64,000 nucleotides of DNA from Daldinia sp. FL1419 (taxonomy: Eukaryota > Ascomycota > Sordariomycetes > Xylariales > Hypoxylaceae). The notes beneath the pieces were generated by a model, which was not told the origin of the DNA, did no database searches, and worked only from the letters and a program-made list of their open reading frames with translations. Numbering within the stretch: position 1 is the first letter of the stretch; every line of letters begins with the position of its first letter. The DNA is taken from the NCBI GenBank assembly GCA_025201765.1, contig MU623484.1, positions 21,297 to 85,296 of the forward strand. The letters are read 5' to 3'. Positions 21,782 through 33,435 of this stretch are shown here, piece by piece. The translations under genes and the position numbers were made by a program.

Positions 21782-24238
21782 CTAAGATATGGTTTTATCA
21801 TCCCTCGCCGCCACCGCTGCTCTCAAGCGAGCCGTAACCTTCTGGTATACTATCCTCGGTACCGACATGCAGTCATGGCCCGGCACAGGCCAGCTAGGCT
21901 GCGGTAGATTGATATCAGCATCGCTATCAAGCAACAGCTCGACCATTTCTTGATATCCCAGTTCCATAGCCAATTCGATAGGCCAACCGCACGAGAACCA
22001 AATCGGATCCTTCATCATATCGTACTCATACAGATCCCAAATAAGACTATGGTAGCCAGCATTAGCATTCGCTCCATGCGAGAGCAGTAACCGAACCAGT
22101 CCCACGTTGCCCTTCTTAATCGCCCGGACTAGCGGGGGCGTGAACTCGTGCGGTTCCGCTAGATCGTAGAAATAGCAGCCCTCATCTAAGGGGTCCTGAG
22201 GAAGAGGTCGATCTGCTTCTTCGAACTCGCACCGTGCGCCGTTCGCCAGCAAGAGTTCGACCATTGGAACGTCCTGGCGATCTACGGTGAGGCCCAGCGC
22301 TCTTGTTAAGGCCACTCGATTAGTTACTTGAGCCAGAACTCGGGCAATTTCTTTATTCCCCGTCTCTACTGCCTTAATTAATGCAGGTCCTCCCTCGTGT
22401 TGTCCGCGTACGGAAACATCTGGGTAATTCGCGTCAGCGCCCTTGTCGAGCAGGAGTGTTACTAGACTGTGATTTCCGGCTTCTACGACCCATTCCAATG
22501 GGCTTAATTGCTTAGAACCAATCATAATATTCAAGTCCATGCCATATTCTAGGAGTTGAGAAATGACCCGGTCATGTCCGCCCTGTAGTGCTGCTTCAAG
22601 TACCTCTTCCTTCTGTCTTTGGCTTGGAACAGTGGAATCGACGCTCCTATCGTCTACTTCATCTTTATATTCTAGGAGCTTCGCATCTTTAGAAGGGACA
22701 GGCTTTCCGGTTCCCGTAAAACGATTGCGAAAACTAAACGTAGAGTTGACTTTTTCCCATGTTAGTTCCCAACCATCATCCTCTCGGATAACTTCCTGAT
22801 AGGCTTTTTGGATTGGAGTAATCTGAGGTATGGTCTCAGTAGCTTTGAGTGGAGGAATCCACCCAGGCAAAGAATCATTCTTGCTTTCCGGAGGATCATT
22901 CACTCCGTATTGCCGAAAGGAGCTGGAGGTGAGTTTGGGGCGGAAAGCAGGTTCGTACTCTCGCAAAAAGAGCTTGTTCCAATCGATACCAGCAAAAAAT
23001 GGATGCGATTTGACCTCCGAGGCTCCATTAGCCCCAAGGCGCTGCGCGGGGTCGCGATCAAGAAGCTTGATAATCACATCCTTCGCAGGAGTAGAAAAGG
23101 AGTCGGGAAATTGAATAGGCTGAGAGAGGATCCTTTGGCGTATCTCACCATGGCTCTCATCGTAGAATGGAGGCAATCCTGTCATCAGTTCGTAGAGGAT
23201 GACCCCTAACGTCCACCAGTCTGCTACCCGGGATTTTTCTTGGCCGAGGAGCAGTTCCGGTGCTGGATACTCGGGTGTCGCATGGCTCCCATTCTTAAGA
23301 TCAACGTCAAAAAGTCCAAAGCCGCACAGAACAATGTGCCCAGACTGGTCAAGAAGAACGTTTTTAGGCTTAAGCCAAGCGAACGTCTTGCGAGTATCGT
23401 GTAAATACTCTAATGCGCAGGTAATTTCAGACGCGTAGAGTCGGGACCTATCAATATCGAAACAACGATCATTCTGAAGGTGGCGTAAAAGGGGTCCTCC
23501 GCCAATATACGGGGAAAGAAGGGTCAACCCATCCAATGATTCGAAAGCAAACGAGAGAGGCGCGATGAAGGGATGGCTAACCTGATAATTCCAGACTGTT
23601 TCTAATTCATGATGAGGAGTAAGTTGGGCTGTTCTAATCTTTGATTCGGCGTATATCCGCTGAGTATTTTTCTTGATAACAGCAGATGTCCATACACCAG
23701 AAACGGAGTTTCCACGCTCGAAATCACTCTCTTCTAGAGGCTTACTGTCACCATTTGTGTACTCAAAACCAATGAGTATCCTTCCGGCGCCATCTTGCAA
23801 TTCCAGCCATTGTGCTTCAGACTTTCCGAATTTATAAAAGGGATTCACCCGCACCGTGCCCAGACGGATATCCCGGGCCCTAGAGGAGTCACTAGGATCC
23901 CGAATATAAAGAAATACAGTCAACTCGGAAAATCTAGTGACATCAAATTCGCATTCAGAAAACTGTGCCTCCCATACAGGATTTTCTGTTGTGCCCCAGT
24001 AACAATCAAGAATCGCCTGTGATTTTTCATAGTCTAAAAGCGCGTACGGATAGTTGCATCTTCTGCACATAGGATGGCCGTGTATCGTACGATGATCATG
24101 TTTTTCGCCGTTAGGACGATCCTTATAACCCTCAGCGACCGAGAGGTCAACACACTCATAAACGGTTACCGTCAAAACACCACCAGGAGTCGCTGAAGAG
24201 GTGGATGGAATGTTGATTCCAATAGGATTAATATTCAT
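21782..24238 (-). CDS. Sch9-like AGC pseudokinase with C2-like N-terminus and C-terminal ankyrin repeats
   Basis: One exon of 818 codons from the ATG at 24238. Residues about 18-165 resemble the C2-type N-domain of Sch9 (GGVLTVTVYECVDL; DYEKSQ...TTENPVWEAQF; DIRLGTVRVNP). Residues about 185-435 align by eye with the Sch9/AKT catalytic domain: KKNTQRIYA, HPFIAPLSFAF, DWWTLGVILYELMTGLPPFY and KSHPFF. Key residues are missing. The Gly-rich loop is gone, the VAIK Lys position (about 199) is Ser, HRD reads FAW (286-288), DFG reads GFG (306-308), and the activation loop is short without the usual Thr. APE is kept (326-328). Residues about 540-780 form ankyrin repeats (SPLEWVVEAGNHSLVTLLLD, PPLVRAIKKGNVGLVRLLL, IELAMELGYQEMVELLL). 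It is presumably a catalytically dead scaffold or regulator. The frame is intact, so it is not simply decaying. Confidence 0.85.
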   Translation of the reverse strand: MNINPIGINIPSTSSATPGGVLTVTVYECVDLSVAEGYKDRPNGEKHDHRTIHGHPMCRRCNYPYALLDYEKSQAILDCYWGTTENPVWEAQFSECEFDVTRFSELTVFLYIRDPSDSSRARDIRLGTVRVNPFYKFGKSEAQWLELQDGAGRILIGFEYTNGDSKPLEESDFERGNSVSGVWTSAVIKKNTQRIYAESKIRTAQLTPHHELETVWNYQVSHPFIAPLSFAFESLDGLTLLSPYIGGGPLLRHLQNDRCFDIDRSRLYASEITCALEYLHDTRKTFAWLKPKNVLLDQSGHIVLCGFGLFDVDLKNGSHATPEYPAPELLLGQEKSRVADWWTLGVILYELMTGLPPFYDESHGEIRQRILSQPIQFPDSFSTPAKDVIIKLLDRDPAQRLGANGASEVKSHPFFAGIDWNKLFLREYEPAFRPKLTSSSFRQYGVNDPPESKNDSLPGWIPPLKATETIPQITPIQKAYQEVIREDDGWELTWEKVNSTFSFRNRFTGTGKPVPSKDAKLLEYKDEVDDRSVDSTVPSQRQKEEVLEAALQGGHDRVISQLLEYGMDLNIMIGSKQLSPLEWVVEAGNHSLVTLLLDKGADANYPDVSVRGQHEGGPALIKAVETGNKEIARVLAQVTNRVALTRALGLTVDRQDVPMVELLLANGARCEFEEADRPLPQDPLDEGCYFYDLAEPHEFTPPLVRAIKKGNVGLVRLLLSHGANANAGYHSLIWDLYEYDMMKDPIWFSCGWPIELAMELGYQEMVELLLDSDADINLPQPSWPVPGHDCMSVPRIVYQKVTARLRAAVAARDDKTIS

Positions 24239-27023
24239 CTCCAAGGGTTCTGTAAAGGGCTATTAGCTCCACCTAAGAAAGTAGTCATCGAGGGATCAAC
24301 ATAAAGAGGGTGTCTACTCTTTGATGGTTTCCAACGCATTTTGGCATTGACATTCAACCGTGTTGCAAAGAAAGCGAAATGAAGGTGGCTGGGTTCTGCG
24401 GCATATTCGGCGATATTTTACGAAAACCTACCCTGGTCATTTTGCGGGGGTTCGGTATAATTAATATAATGAAAACAGGTACCTACCTATTTAAACTCAA
24501 TATGTGATTCCTATTATATTTCATGGCATTCTATAAATTAATAAATTCGGGGCCATACTTTGAACAAATACCCAATCCGTATCGTGGAAACCTTCTAATT
24601 AAGCCTACCACCGGAACAACAGTATATGATAATATTATATCTAAGATGGGGGTTTTTTTGGAAACAATGAAAAAGGGTGGAAGAGTTGTCGTGGGTTTAG
24701 GTGCATAGACTCTATAGTTAGGTACTCATGTAGGTACCCGTCGCATCTAGGGCTAACACATACGCCTCTTACAAAACTAGATACATTTGCCTATGGAGGC
24801 CTCGACAGGCTTCGATTATATAGGTAGGTACCCGAATGAATCCTTAATGCATTAACGTAATATTTCGCGGGTTATTTTTACATGTAACTGTCTATAAGAG
24901 TATATTAAACCCGTGAGTATAGTATCACATTCAATGAATTTCCTTAATATACATTTATATGGTCAACTGATCTACCATTATTCTTTCATATTGAATGTAC
25001 TTGGATTTATCACATACACCATTGTAAATTGAGAGTCTAACCTACTTACCTAATTTATAGCTGAATTATATTCGTGAGAGTTCGAAGGGGAGACCATAGT
25101 TTCGACTGCTGTGACTTGATGTAGCCACATAGATTAATATACCAATAAAAAGGAAGTCTTATATTGCGTTCATGATGGTTGTATGCTACCAGGCATCGTA
25201 GACCCCTGTAGCAAGCAAAGGAGGTATTACATAATTAGCACATTGTATATATAAGGGCTCTAAGCCCGTCAAGCTCAAGAGTAGATAGCTCTCCTCCTTA
25301 GGACTTATGAATATACAAGTCTCATTGCATTGTTTTACCTGTTACTTGCTTTCGCTGTTATTTCTCTTATACGTACGTTTAGCCCAACAGTTCAAAACTT
25401 ATGTATCTAAATCGTGACCACTTGGGAGCCCCTTTTATGAGAGGAGTCATCAGTAAACACTTGAGGTATAATTTGGGGAGTACTATGAATTGCCTAAATC
25501 CCCGATAGTTCATACCTAGCTTTAGAGTTCACATTCAGTTGCTAATCGAAATAAGGCCACCTAAGAAGCTATCGCAAAAAACGACGCCGTAATTGCAAAC
25601 TAACAATTACGCCTTATATACTACGTAACAGAAACCTTACCTCAACATTTAATATAAACTTATTAATATAGAGTCTGCGGTTAGGATAGCTTTGATCTTA
25701 CCTAATGCCTAAATTGATAGGTAGTGTTGAGATATATCATCATATAGCTAAAAGCCGACATGGTTAAGATAACGAGATAAACGATATCATTTGGAGTATG
25801 TAACTACATAGTTACATTGCATGCTTACTGACAGCAACGAGGATTCGGAGACATTTCGTACCTACCCCCTTAGGAATCTATGACCTATCTCTGTCTTGAG
25901 CGTATTCGGCACTACCCACGCCGTGATGTCAACACCGAAACTCCCACTCAGGAAGAAACGTGGGTAAGTAATAAGCCCGTGACGGTGTACAGGTATATAG
26001 GTCCACTTAATCGGTCTCCACAACCTTCAAATGCCCTCTGGGTTCCGAAAAAGTGAAGCTGCAGAAAAACTACCAAGGTGGGTCGTTCACCAACATTAAC
26101 CCCGTAATAGGAAATTCTTTACTTATATAGGCATCGATGAGGTAAATGATCTTAAGGAATCTATAAACAATCTCAACTCCCGATCTTAAATAACCCCTAC
26201 TATAACAGGGACCTAGTTATATACAGGTGTATTAAATAGAAGCGTGCGTAGATCTGTGTGACGTCAGATAGCACGGTCCATGTGACCCCCATTGGATGCA
26301 GCGGGTGCCAACGGCATGCACAGGTTGCAAGCGGGCACACACGAAATAGGCAATAAGACATCCTAACCGTGCAATATTATTGGACAGTCACTCACCTAAC
26401 CCATGGACCTATTATATGTATGTACCAACACTATACATACGCGCTAGCGACACCCTGTCTGGTTGTTTTCTAGGCTTCATCTCTTAAAAGTCTATGTATG
26501 ATGAAAATCATGGAATTCAAGATATTTCGAAGCTGTCTCGAAAATTCGAAAGGAGATGCTTGATACCTATTGATTTTTGTATGTGCTTTAGGAATAGATC
26601 ATGAAGCAAAATAACTCATGTTATGATTAAAAGTCCCCTAACCGAGGTTAGAAAAGTCCCCTAGAATTGGCACGTCTGCCCCATCGCCAAATAGAGGAAT
26701 TTGATTTACCCTTATATAACCCACAACAAGGTCGAGATATGAAAAGTGTATTATCTGATTTATCTTGCTTTACGCGAATTACGGCTTTCCTTTAGCCCCC
26801 CTATTTATAGGGAGGGGTAGATTAAGAGGCTACCCTGAAAGCTCATGTAACAATAGACATTTACGATCAAGTTAAGCATGCAAATGAACAAGCACAGAAC
26901 AAATTTATCGTGAGAAATTAAATGTATTCGTATCAATTCATGTCCTTAGAGACTCCGTTCTATGTCGAAATAAGGCTCCGCGTAAAAGTAAAAATCATTA
27001 CTACCAAAGGGGTATCCTCCTGC
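24239..27023. other. Long AT-rich spacer, no gene seen
   Basis: About 2.8 kb between the pseudokinase start and the end of glutamine synthetase. All frames are closed within about 60 codons. It contains TAGGTA motifs and small hairpins (for example CGTAATTG..CAATTACG near 25,590-25,615). I can support no gene or RNA here. Confidence 0.5.
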
Positions 27024-28973
27024 CTAGTTTGCTGCGCCGAAAATTGTCTCCATTATTATACCCGTAATTTGATACGGGTCAGCGTTTGATGCCGGGCGTC
27101 GGTCCTCAAAGTAACCGTAGCCCTTGGCAGCACATTCTCGGGGGATGCGGATCGAAGCACCTCGGTTGGCGATACCGTAGCTGAACTGGTCGATAGTGCC
27201 AGTTTCGTGTCGGCCGGTCAGACGCATCTCATTGCCTTCACCGTAGACGGCAATATGCTCCTTGTGTCGGCCCTCGAGCTTCTTGATTGCTTCTTCGATG
27301 TGCTATACAAGAATTAGTAAATGATACGAATAAGCGGTGGGATGTTTTCAAAACATACCTTCATGCCACCTTCGACGCGCATTTCCTTGGTGGAGAAGTT
27401 GCTGTGGAGACCGGCACCGTTCCAGTCACCAGGGATAGGCTTGGGCTGGACAGAGATCTTGGCACCGAACTCCTCAGCAACACGGTGAAGGAGGAAACGA
27501 GCCATCCAGAGCTGGTCACCCATCTCAATACCCTCACAGGGGCCGACCTGGAACTCCCACTGAGCGGGCATGACTTCAGCGTTGGTACCCGAGATCTTGA
27601 TGCCAGCGTAGAGACAAGCCTTGTAGTGAGCGTCGACAATGTCACGGCACATGACCCTGCCAGCGCCAACACCACAGTAATACGGTCCCTGGGGGGCAGG
27701 ATAACCATTCTTGGGCCATCCGTAGGGTCTGTCCTCCATATCGAAGAGGGTGTACTCTTGCTCGAGACCAAACCACGGAACGTGTTCGGCGTGCGCTTCC
27801 ATCAGCTTCGCGCACTCATGGCGGTGGTTGAACTTGTTGGGAGTGCCATCAGCGTTCCAGCATTCGGCGAGGACTAGGATGTTGGGAACACCTCGCATGG
27901 GGTCGGGGTAAACCGCAACAGGTCGTAGGTAGACATCGCTGTTGTCACCGGGAGCCTGGCCGGTGGAAGAGCCGTCGAAGTTCCATACGGGGAGATCCTC
28001 AGGTTTGAAGTTGCCGTCCTTAGGAATCTTGGTAATGGTCTAGATACGTAGAAGTATAGTTAGCGTATTGTTCACAAATACAAAGTACTAAAATGTGAAT
28101 GAACCACTAGCGCAGAACGCGAGGCGGTACGGTGGAATCAAAAAATGATAGTGTCGCCACTGGGCGCAGGATACGAATAATGACGCTGGTTGCCCACATG
28201 GCCACTTGCGCCACGACTAAGCGGGTGCCGGAAAGGCGCGCTGTAGACAAAGAATTACAGCGCGCAGCATTGTGGGTCGAGGGTATCCTCGGCGACATGG
28301 AGGGTGGCAGACAAGTGCCAAGTGGGCGAGGTCGGAGCAAGCCGGTTCTATTCTCGATCGAGTTCGAACCGGTCAAGGCCTAAACAGGGATCTGCGAGCC
28401 TAGAAAACCACCCAAACCACCCAAATTGACAACAGCCCACGAATTGAATCTCACGGGGATTGAACAAAAAAATTTCAGGGTCCTCTCGTATGTATGTTCC
28501 GGCCAATTCCCGCGCAGCTAGTAATGCGCCGAGAAGGGGCCCTGACATGAGGGCATCAAGTAACAGGAACGCAAGCCATTCGACCGAGATAAGGGATGAG
28601 GATGTAGATTACGTACCTTGCTCTTGGATCGAACGTGGCCCTGAGCATCAATCCAGATGTACTCCGCCATAGCGTTTCCCTTCTGGTCGAGCTTCATGTA
28701 CTTCATGAGCTACCGAAATAAGTCAGCACCATTGCTTGTAAGGCGGACAGTCACATTCGCAGCCGTAGCCGCAGCCTCAACGCTGGTTGCCAATAGGGCG
28801 TCTTGTCCATATGTTAAGGGGGGTGATCGCGTGCTTACGTTCTCAGTGTACGAGACATAGTGGTTGTCGGCCTGGCAGAGGGATTCTGTTAGCAAATCTT
28901 CTCGTAAACTGAGGGGTAATTGGCTGAGGATGGCAGGTCGGTGGGGTTTCGATGCAAGTAGAAGACTCACCAT
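27024..28973 (-). CDS. Glutamine synthetase (GS-II type)
   Basis: Five coding exons on the minus strand: 28973-28971 (only ATG), 28871-28839, 28709-28617, 28039-27359 and 27302-27024. The product is 362 aa, the normal fungal length. It catalyses glutamate + NH3 + ATP to glutamine in the cytosol, the central step of ammonium assimilation. The N-terminus MADNHYVSYTENLMKYMKLDQ is characteristic. The beta-grasp domain has WNFDGSSTGQA (62-72). The catalytic domain has WFGLEQEYTLF (Glu metal ligands), NAEVMPAQWEFQVGP, GDWNGAGLHSNFST (ATP and glutamate site), GRHETGTIDQFSYGIANRG and IRIPRE. Introns are 99, 129, 577 and 56 nt; the 577-nt intron is unusually long for this region. The coding exons are clearly richer in GC than the flanks. 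All expected catalytic motifs are present. Confidence 0.96.
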
Positions 28974-30607
28974 CTTCGCGGTATTGGAGAATTAAATCAA
29001 CCTAAGGATACGGGTTTAGGATTTTTCTCTAATGATACAAATTCGCAAATCGTGTGTTCTTGATAACAAACGTAGAACGAAAGGAGGATTCCTGTCGACC
29101 AAGGAGAGGAATGGGAGGATTGAGAGAGTCGATAGGAGAGAGTCAAAGAAGGAATTAACTGCGGGGGACGCTGAGGCTTTTATGTGGGAATTTCCGTCAA
29201 CCGGAGAGAACCTCTAACTTGTATTCAAGGAAAGTACAACTCAAGGTTAAAAAGAATCGAATGTACCTAGATAAGAAAGACCTTGTTCTAGCTTGTGGCG
29301 CTGGAAGTTCGGTATAGGTACCTAAACTAAGGGAACAAATATGTATGCCGTGGACCTAGGTCCAACGTTGGTACCTACATGTATGGTGGATGTATACAAG
29401 TATACGGGTATACAGGTACTGATAGGTAGCGGATTTCCATGCTGCTACGCTATTAGCTATTACGCTGCAGGGGCCTGCAACTTCCATGTCTTCTAGAGCT
29501 TTTGGGGCTTAGGGTCCCACAGTCTCACTGCTCCTGCAACATGCGCAACCTGCACCGTCGCTGCACCTCAATAAGTTGATATGTTGCTTCCTATTAGCCC
29601 TCTTTGCTTTTGACCCTTTAGGTTCCTTTAGGTACCTCCCCTACCTTTCTAGCAGTGGGGTTGATGGGGGTACATGATATGCATCTCAGGCGTCGTTCAA
29701 CTTACACGCCGCCACTTATTAGTATCGTGTAGGTCAGCTCGGATAACTTAACTTAAACTAACCTAGGTAATTCGTGGTAACCCGTAGTCAGTGATCAATT
29801 TATTATTATAATTATTATTTTCGCCGTTACTGGATTGGATGATACTATCTACTCGCTAATGTACCCGAGTAAACATATCCTCTTTTCGTGACCTTCTAGA
29901 ACTCGTACCAAGGCCCCGATTCCCTTAACCGCTGCAATTATCCGGTTCGACTAACACCGCCTGTGCCTGGAACATCGGACCCGACGTCGTGGAACCCGCC
30001 TCGAGTTATTCAACACGTTGCCGTGCTGAACCCCCTTGCGCCGCGGAAGAACTTCCTGAACCGGTCCCGAGCTCTACTTTCGAGTCCCTAACTTATATGG
30101 TAACTTAATAGAAAGCCAACTCAACTTCTTTTTGCTTCTCGTGGCTATTACTTACCGTGCCTATGGGTCTCGATTATCGATTTATTAAAATTTCGAGTAT
30201 GACATCGATCATGTTGATCTTAGTGCCGGAACGGCTAACGGACTACGCTGTATATGCAGTAGGCTTTCTGCATTACATATCAAAAGAGAAGCATCGTGGC
30301 CGATCGCAACAAAACTTGTTCGGAGTTTTGAGACATGCGGTGGCAGGGTGGGAAACAGTTGATTCAAATTGGTCCCCTAACAGTAGTGACTTAAGTTGCT
30401 CATAGGTCCCATTCATGCTTTCTTAACCGCCTTACTGTTAGTTGACCCTTTACGTTACATCTAATCCCTCGTATGCAGCGTGGGCGGGAGTAATTTAGTC
30501 GCTTATAGATTTACAAGCTAAGGTACCCAAGGAAATAATTTTCTTAGCACACTTGGGAAGTGATTATAGTCATTGTAACTACTAGAACAGAAGGCTTGTT
30601 TGTAATT

Positions 30608-30629
30608 GAGACGAGAGACGAGAGACGAG
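30608..30629. repeat. GAGACGA tandem triplet
   Basis: Three consecutive copies of GAGACGA. Short microsatellite in non-coding DNA. Confidence 0.6.
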
Positions 30630-30734
30630 GGGGCTGACTCGATAATGGAGAATAGTGTTTTACTTCTCTGAACCCGAATTGCCGCCGCCGCTAAGTTTCA
30701 ATCTAAAGCTATCTGATACCGTGGATAGTGTTTT

Positions 30735-30747
30735 GGGGGGGGGGGGG
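30735..30747. repeat. 13-bp poly(G) tract
   Basis: Uninterrupted run of 13 G. It could be unstable or a sequencing-length artefact; no gene uses it. Confidence 0.6.
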
Positions 30748-32077
30748 ATGGACAAAATAATAACGTGTGGGGAATATGAGAAATGTGGAAATATACTTAA
30801 AATATTAGGTACTCAATTATGTACAGAGCCAAGGCTAATGCCCGCGGTTCGAACCCTGGGGTTTCGAGTCGTTAATTACAGTAATTTATTCCCTTTGAAT
30901 TTTTATTCATTCAGTCTATCTTAAGTTGCATTCAACTTACAAAATCAGATATCTGTTTGCTTGTAGGTTTTGCTTATTGACTCTTACCTGGAACATGAAG
31001 GCAACGTCGAGGCGGTATACTCAACTATCCACTTCCTAGGTACCTTATCCATGTATGTACTACACATAGTTAACCTACCAACCTCGATGCAGTTGGCTAT
31101 AAAAAGAGGCGAGAGGCGCAAAGTATATTGCCTTGATGCGTTGTATTGTTAACTTGCTTTTAGAGCAAATTGATTTATTAGTTTCTTTTTGTTTCTGTCG
31201 GTCTAGTTAGGTAGGAGGTAGTTTTCCTACGAATCCTATGTAGTTAATAAATTAATACATGTTGTTCTCGTCGGTTGTTCAGTTCTTACTTTGTAAGAGG
31301 TAGGCATCCGTACTTTTAGTACATGTAACTAGGTACTTGTATTAAATGGTACCTAGGTAGGTAGTAGGTAGTACCTAGATACCTAGGTAAGGTAACTGCT
31401 ATGTAGAAGTAGTGAAATACATACCTAAGTACATACTAACCTCTGATTTCGACCAATATCTCGTCTTTTAACAACTGTAAAAATTTGTACAAGGTAATTC
31501 GCTTAATATGGCCAGAATCCTTTTACTTGGTTTCGGGACATGCCTAACCCTAGACCGTAACCCCCATTATTTCCATTATTCCAATTCATATTTTGACAAA
31601 TGGATTTCTGAACACCCACAGGGTTCGTACATATTTGTATGTAATCAAGTTACATCGAAAAGGATAGCAAAGATATGATACGATTCATACGTACTGATGT
31701 ACTCAATGGAGCCTTTAATTGCCCAACCACGAAACTCTTCTTTCAGCTTACGATGCATTGAAGTATTCCATGTACCTAGGTTCATTGTGAGGTATACGTG
31801 CGAATTAGCTGACCCCAAACTTTTGTATCAAGGTAGATTGCGGGGTTGGTGCGACGCCAGAGCATCTAGCGTTGTCACCGGCGTTCCACGTTATCGTCAT
31901 AATTTGATTGGCTCCTTGACCTTTCCATTGCTAAATTCCATCTAGTACGAAGTACGTAAGTATTCAGGGTGACCAACGCCTACAATTGGATCCCTCCATC
32001 TTTATTTTTGGATAAGGAATTGTCAATTTTTATTAATCCCTCACCGTTAGTTCTTGGTTCTCTCATTCGAGATCGCC

Positions 32078-32516
32078 TAACGTGCCGCACAAGTCAACCG
32101 ATCAAACAAGTCAACCGATCAGCCGAAATATAACCGAAAATCAAAGAAATTTGAAAATTGTAACTTTATAAATTCTTAATCTTATTTTTTCAAATTTTAA
32201 TATGTTTTATATTATATAAGTCTGATATCATAAAAAAATTGAAAAAATTCTCCCAGGGGTATAGAAGAAGTTGGTTGAAATATCGATTGTTTTAGACCCA
32301 CTTTTCCTTTTTTTATTTTTAATAAATTGAAAAAAATCGTACAAAATTTAGAAAAAGAACTATAATTATTACTTTTAAAAGAGGTATTTAAATTTTCAAA
32401 CCAATTTTTGATACGATTTTTTCTGAATAGAACGCACGTTTACGCACAGACGTATTTTGTATGTATTTTCGCTGATCGGTTGACTTGTTTGATCGGTTGA
32501 CTTGTGGGGTACGTTA
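32078..32516. mobile_element. 435-bp AT-rich TIR element (MITE) with doubled subterminal repeat
   Basis: Termini 32080-32122 and 32472-32514 are inverted repeats reading inward from ACGTRCCSCACAAGTCAACC. Each arm contains two tandem copies of a unit with core CAAGTCAACCGATCA, identical between the arms. TA lies on both outer sides (32078-32079, 32515-32516). The core is very AT-rich and non-coding. It is a non-autonomous, mariner-like element by its target site. The tandem terminal motif would suit duplicated transposase binding sites. Confidence 0.8.
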
Positions 32517-33435
32517 ACTAAACATTCATACATGTTTTGAATCATCATTTTTCTTTTCTCTGTTCTTTCACCGTCGTATTGTGGTTTTTCGCCGAGCCTT
32601 TTTTTTGGCCCCTTTTTTCCCAGCCAAATCTCTTACGAATTGTTTTTTTTTCCTCCCTTGCACAAAGTAATCAATTATAATGAAGTGTCTCCCATCACCT
32701 CCCTTCTCCAATATCCGTAAAGGAGCTGACGTGTCTAAACAATGAGACGGGAGGCCATCAATCTACTTTACTAACTTTACCTACGAGCTGGGCACGGCTA
32801 TTTCCTAATGATTAATAGCATTAACAATGAGTTGGACGACTGACCTGACCCCAAATATAATCGGCAGGTGTTCCAAAATTCGGAATCGCCAGAATCTTAT
32901 CTTTGGTGATGGGATGCGTCTAGACAAAACAGGACTCTATCATTTAAAAATGGGAAAGTTACAGGCCCAGGCAGTTGCATAGGTATCAGTACAGGTGTTT
33001 GTGCAGGTACCTACCTACCTACCTAGGTAGGTAGGTAGGTACAATACATATTATTTACTTGAGAGGTATACGCGACATGAAAAGGAAGGCGTCTGCAGGT
33101 AGGTCAAGCCGTGGACATGGAAAGAACAGTCAATTCTGGAATTAGCAGGTGCCACCTAGCTGAAGAAGATAAGGACGACATAGATAGCAGCAAACGGCGG
33201 CTGCCTAGGCAGGTATGCAGGTTTCCTTCATTCACGGCAAGCAACTTGCGGAAAGTTCTATCGTTGAAAATACATGTACACTTTCAATCAGCTCAATCTA
33301 CAACACTGTGCCGAGGTAATATAATGTGTTATGATTACCCCTATGCTCGCGTATATTCCAGGTTTCATATATTTTTTTTAGATATACTTTAATGACTACA
33401 GATTTATTTACTTCTCTTGCTCGGCTGAGTGTTCA
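32517..33435. other. Spacer and promoter of the AT-hook gene
   Basis: About 0.9 kb holding T-rich tracts, the 36-bp palindrome at 33,007-33,042 and the upstream region of the next gene. No ORF with features is visible. Confidence 0.45.
33007..33042. repeat. 36-bp perfect CCTA/TAGG palindrome
   Basis: Four GTAC/CTAC-type units on one side are mirrored exactly by GTAG units on the other around the centre CCTAGG, so the whole 36 bp equals its own reverse complement. It is an extreme case of the ACCTA/TAGGT motif common across this window. Confidence 0.85.

Larger units (their letters stand above)
28974..32077. other. Upstream region of glutamine synthetase and long spacer
   Basis: About 3.1 kb without a convincing gene. 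The first few hundred bases should hold the glutamine-synthetase promoter and leader. Further on are TAGGTA/TACCTA tracts (31,340-31,400), a GAGACGA triplet repeat (30,608-30,629) and a 13-G run (30,735-30,747). Small ORFs here show no protein features. Confidence 0.5.

Noticed and set aside
27287..27877. 196-codon plus-strand ORF
   Set aside because: Exactly antisense to the main glutamine-synthetase exon; the minus strand carries the real protein.
30840..30862. GCGGTTCGAACCCTGG resembling a tRNA T-arm
   Set aside because: The five-base stem does not pair well and there is no D or anticodon arm upstream.
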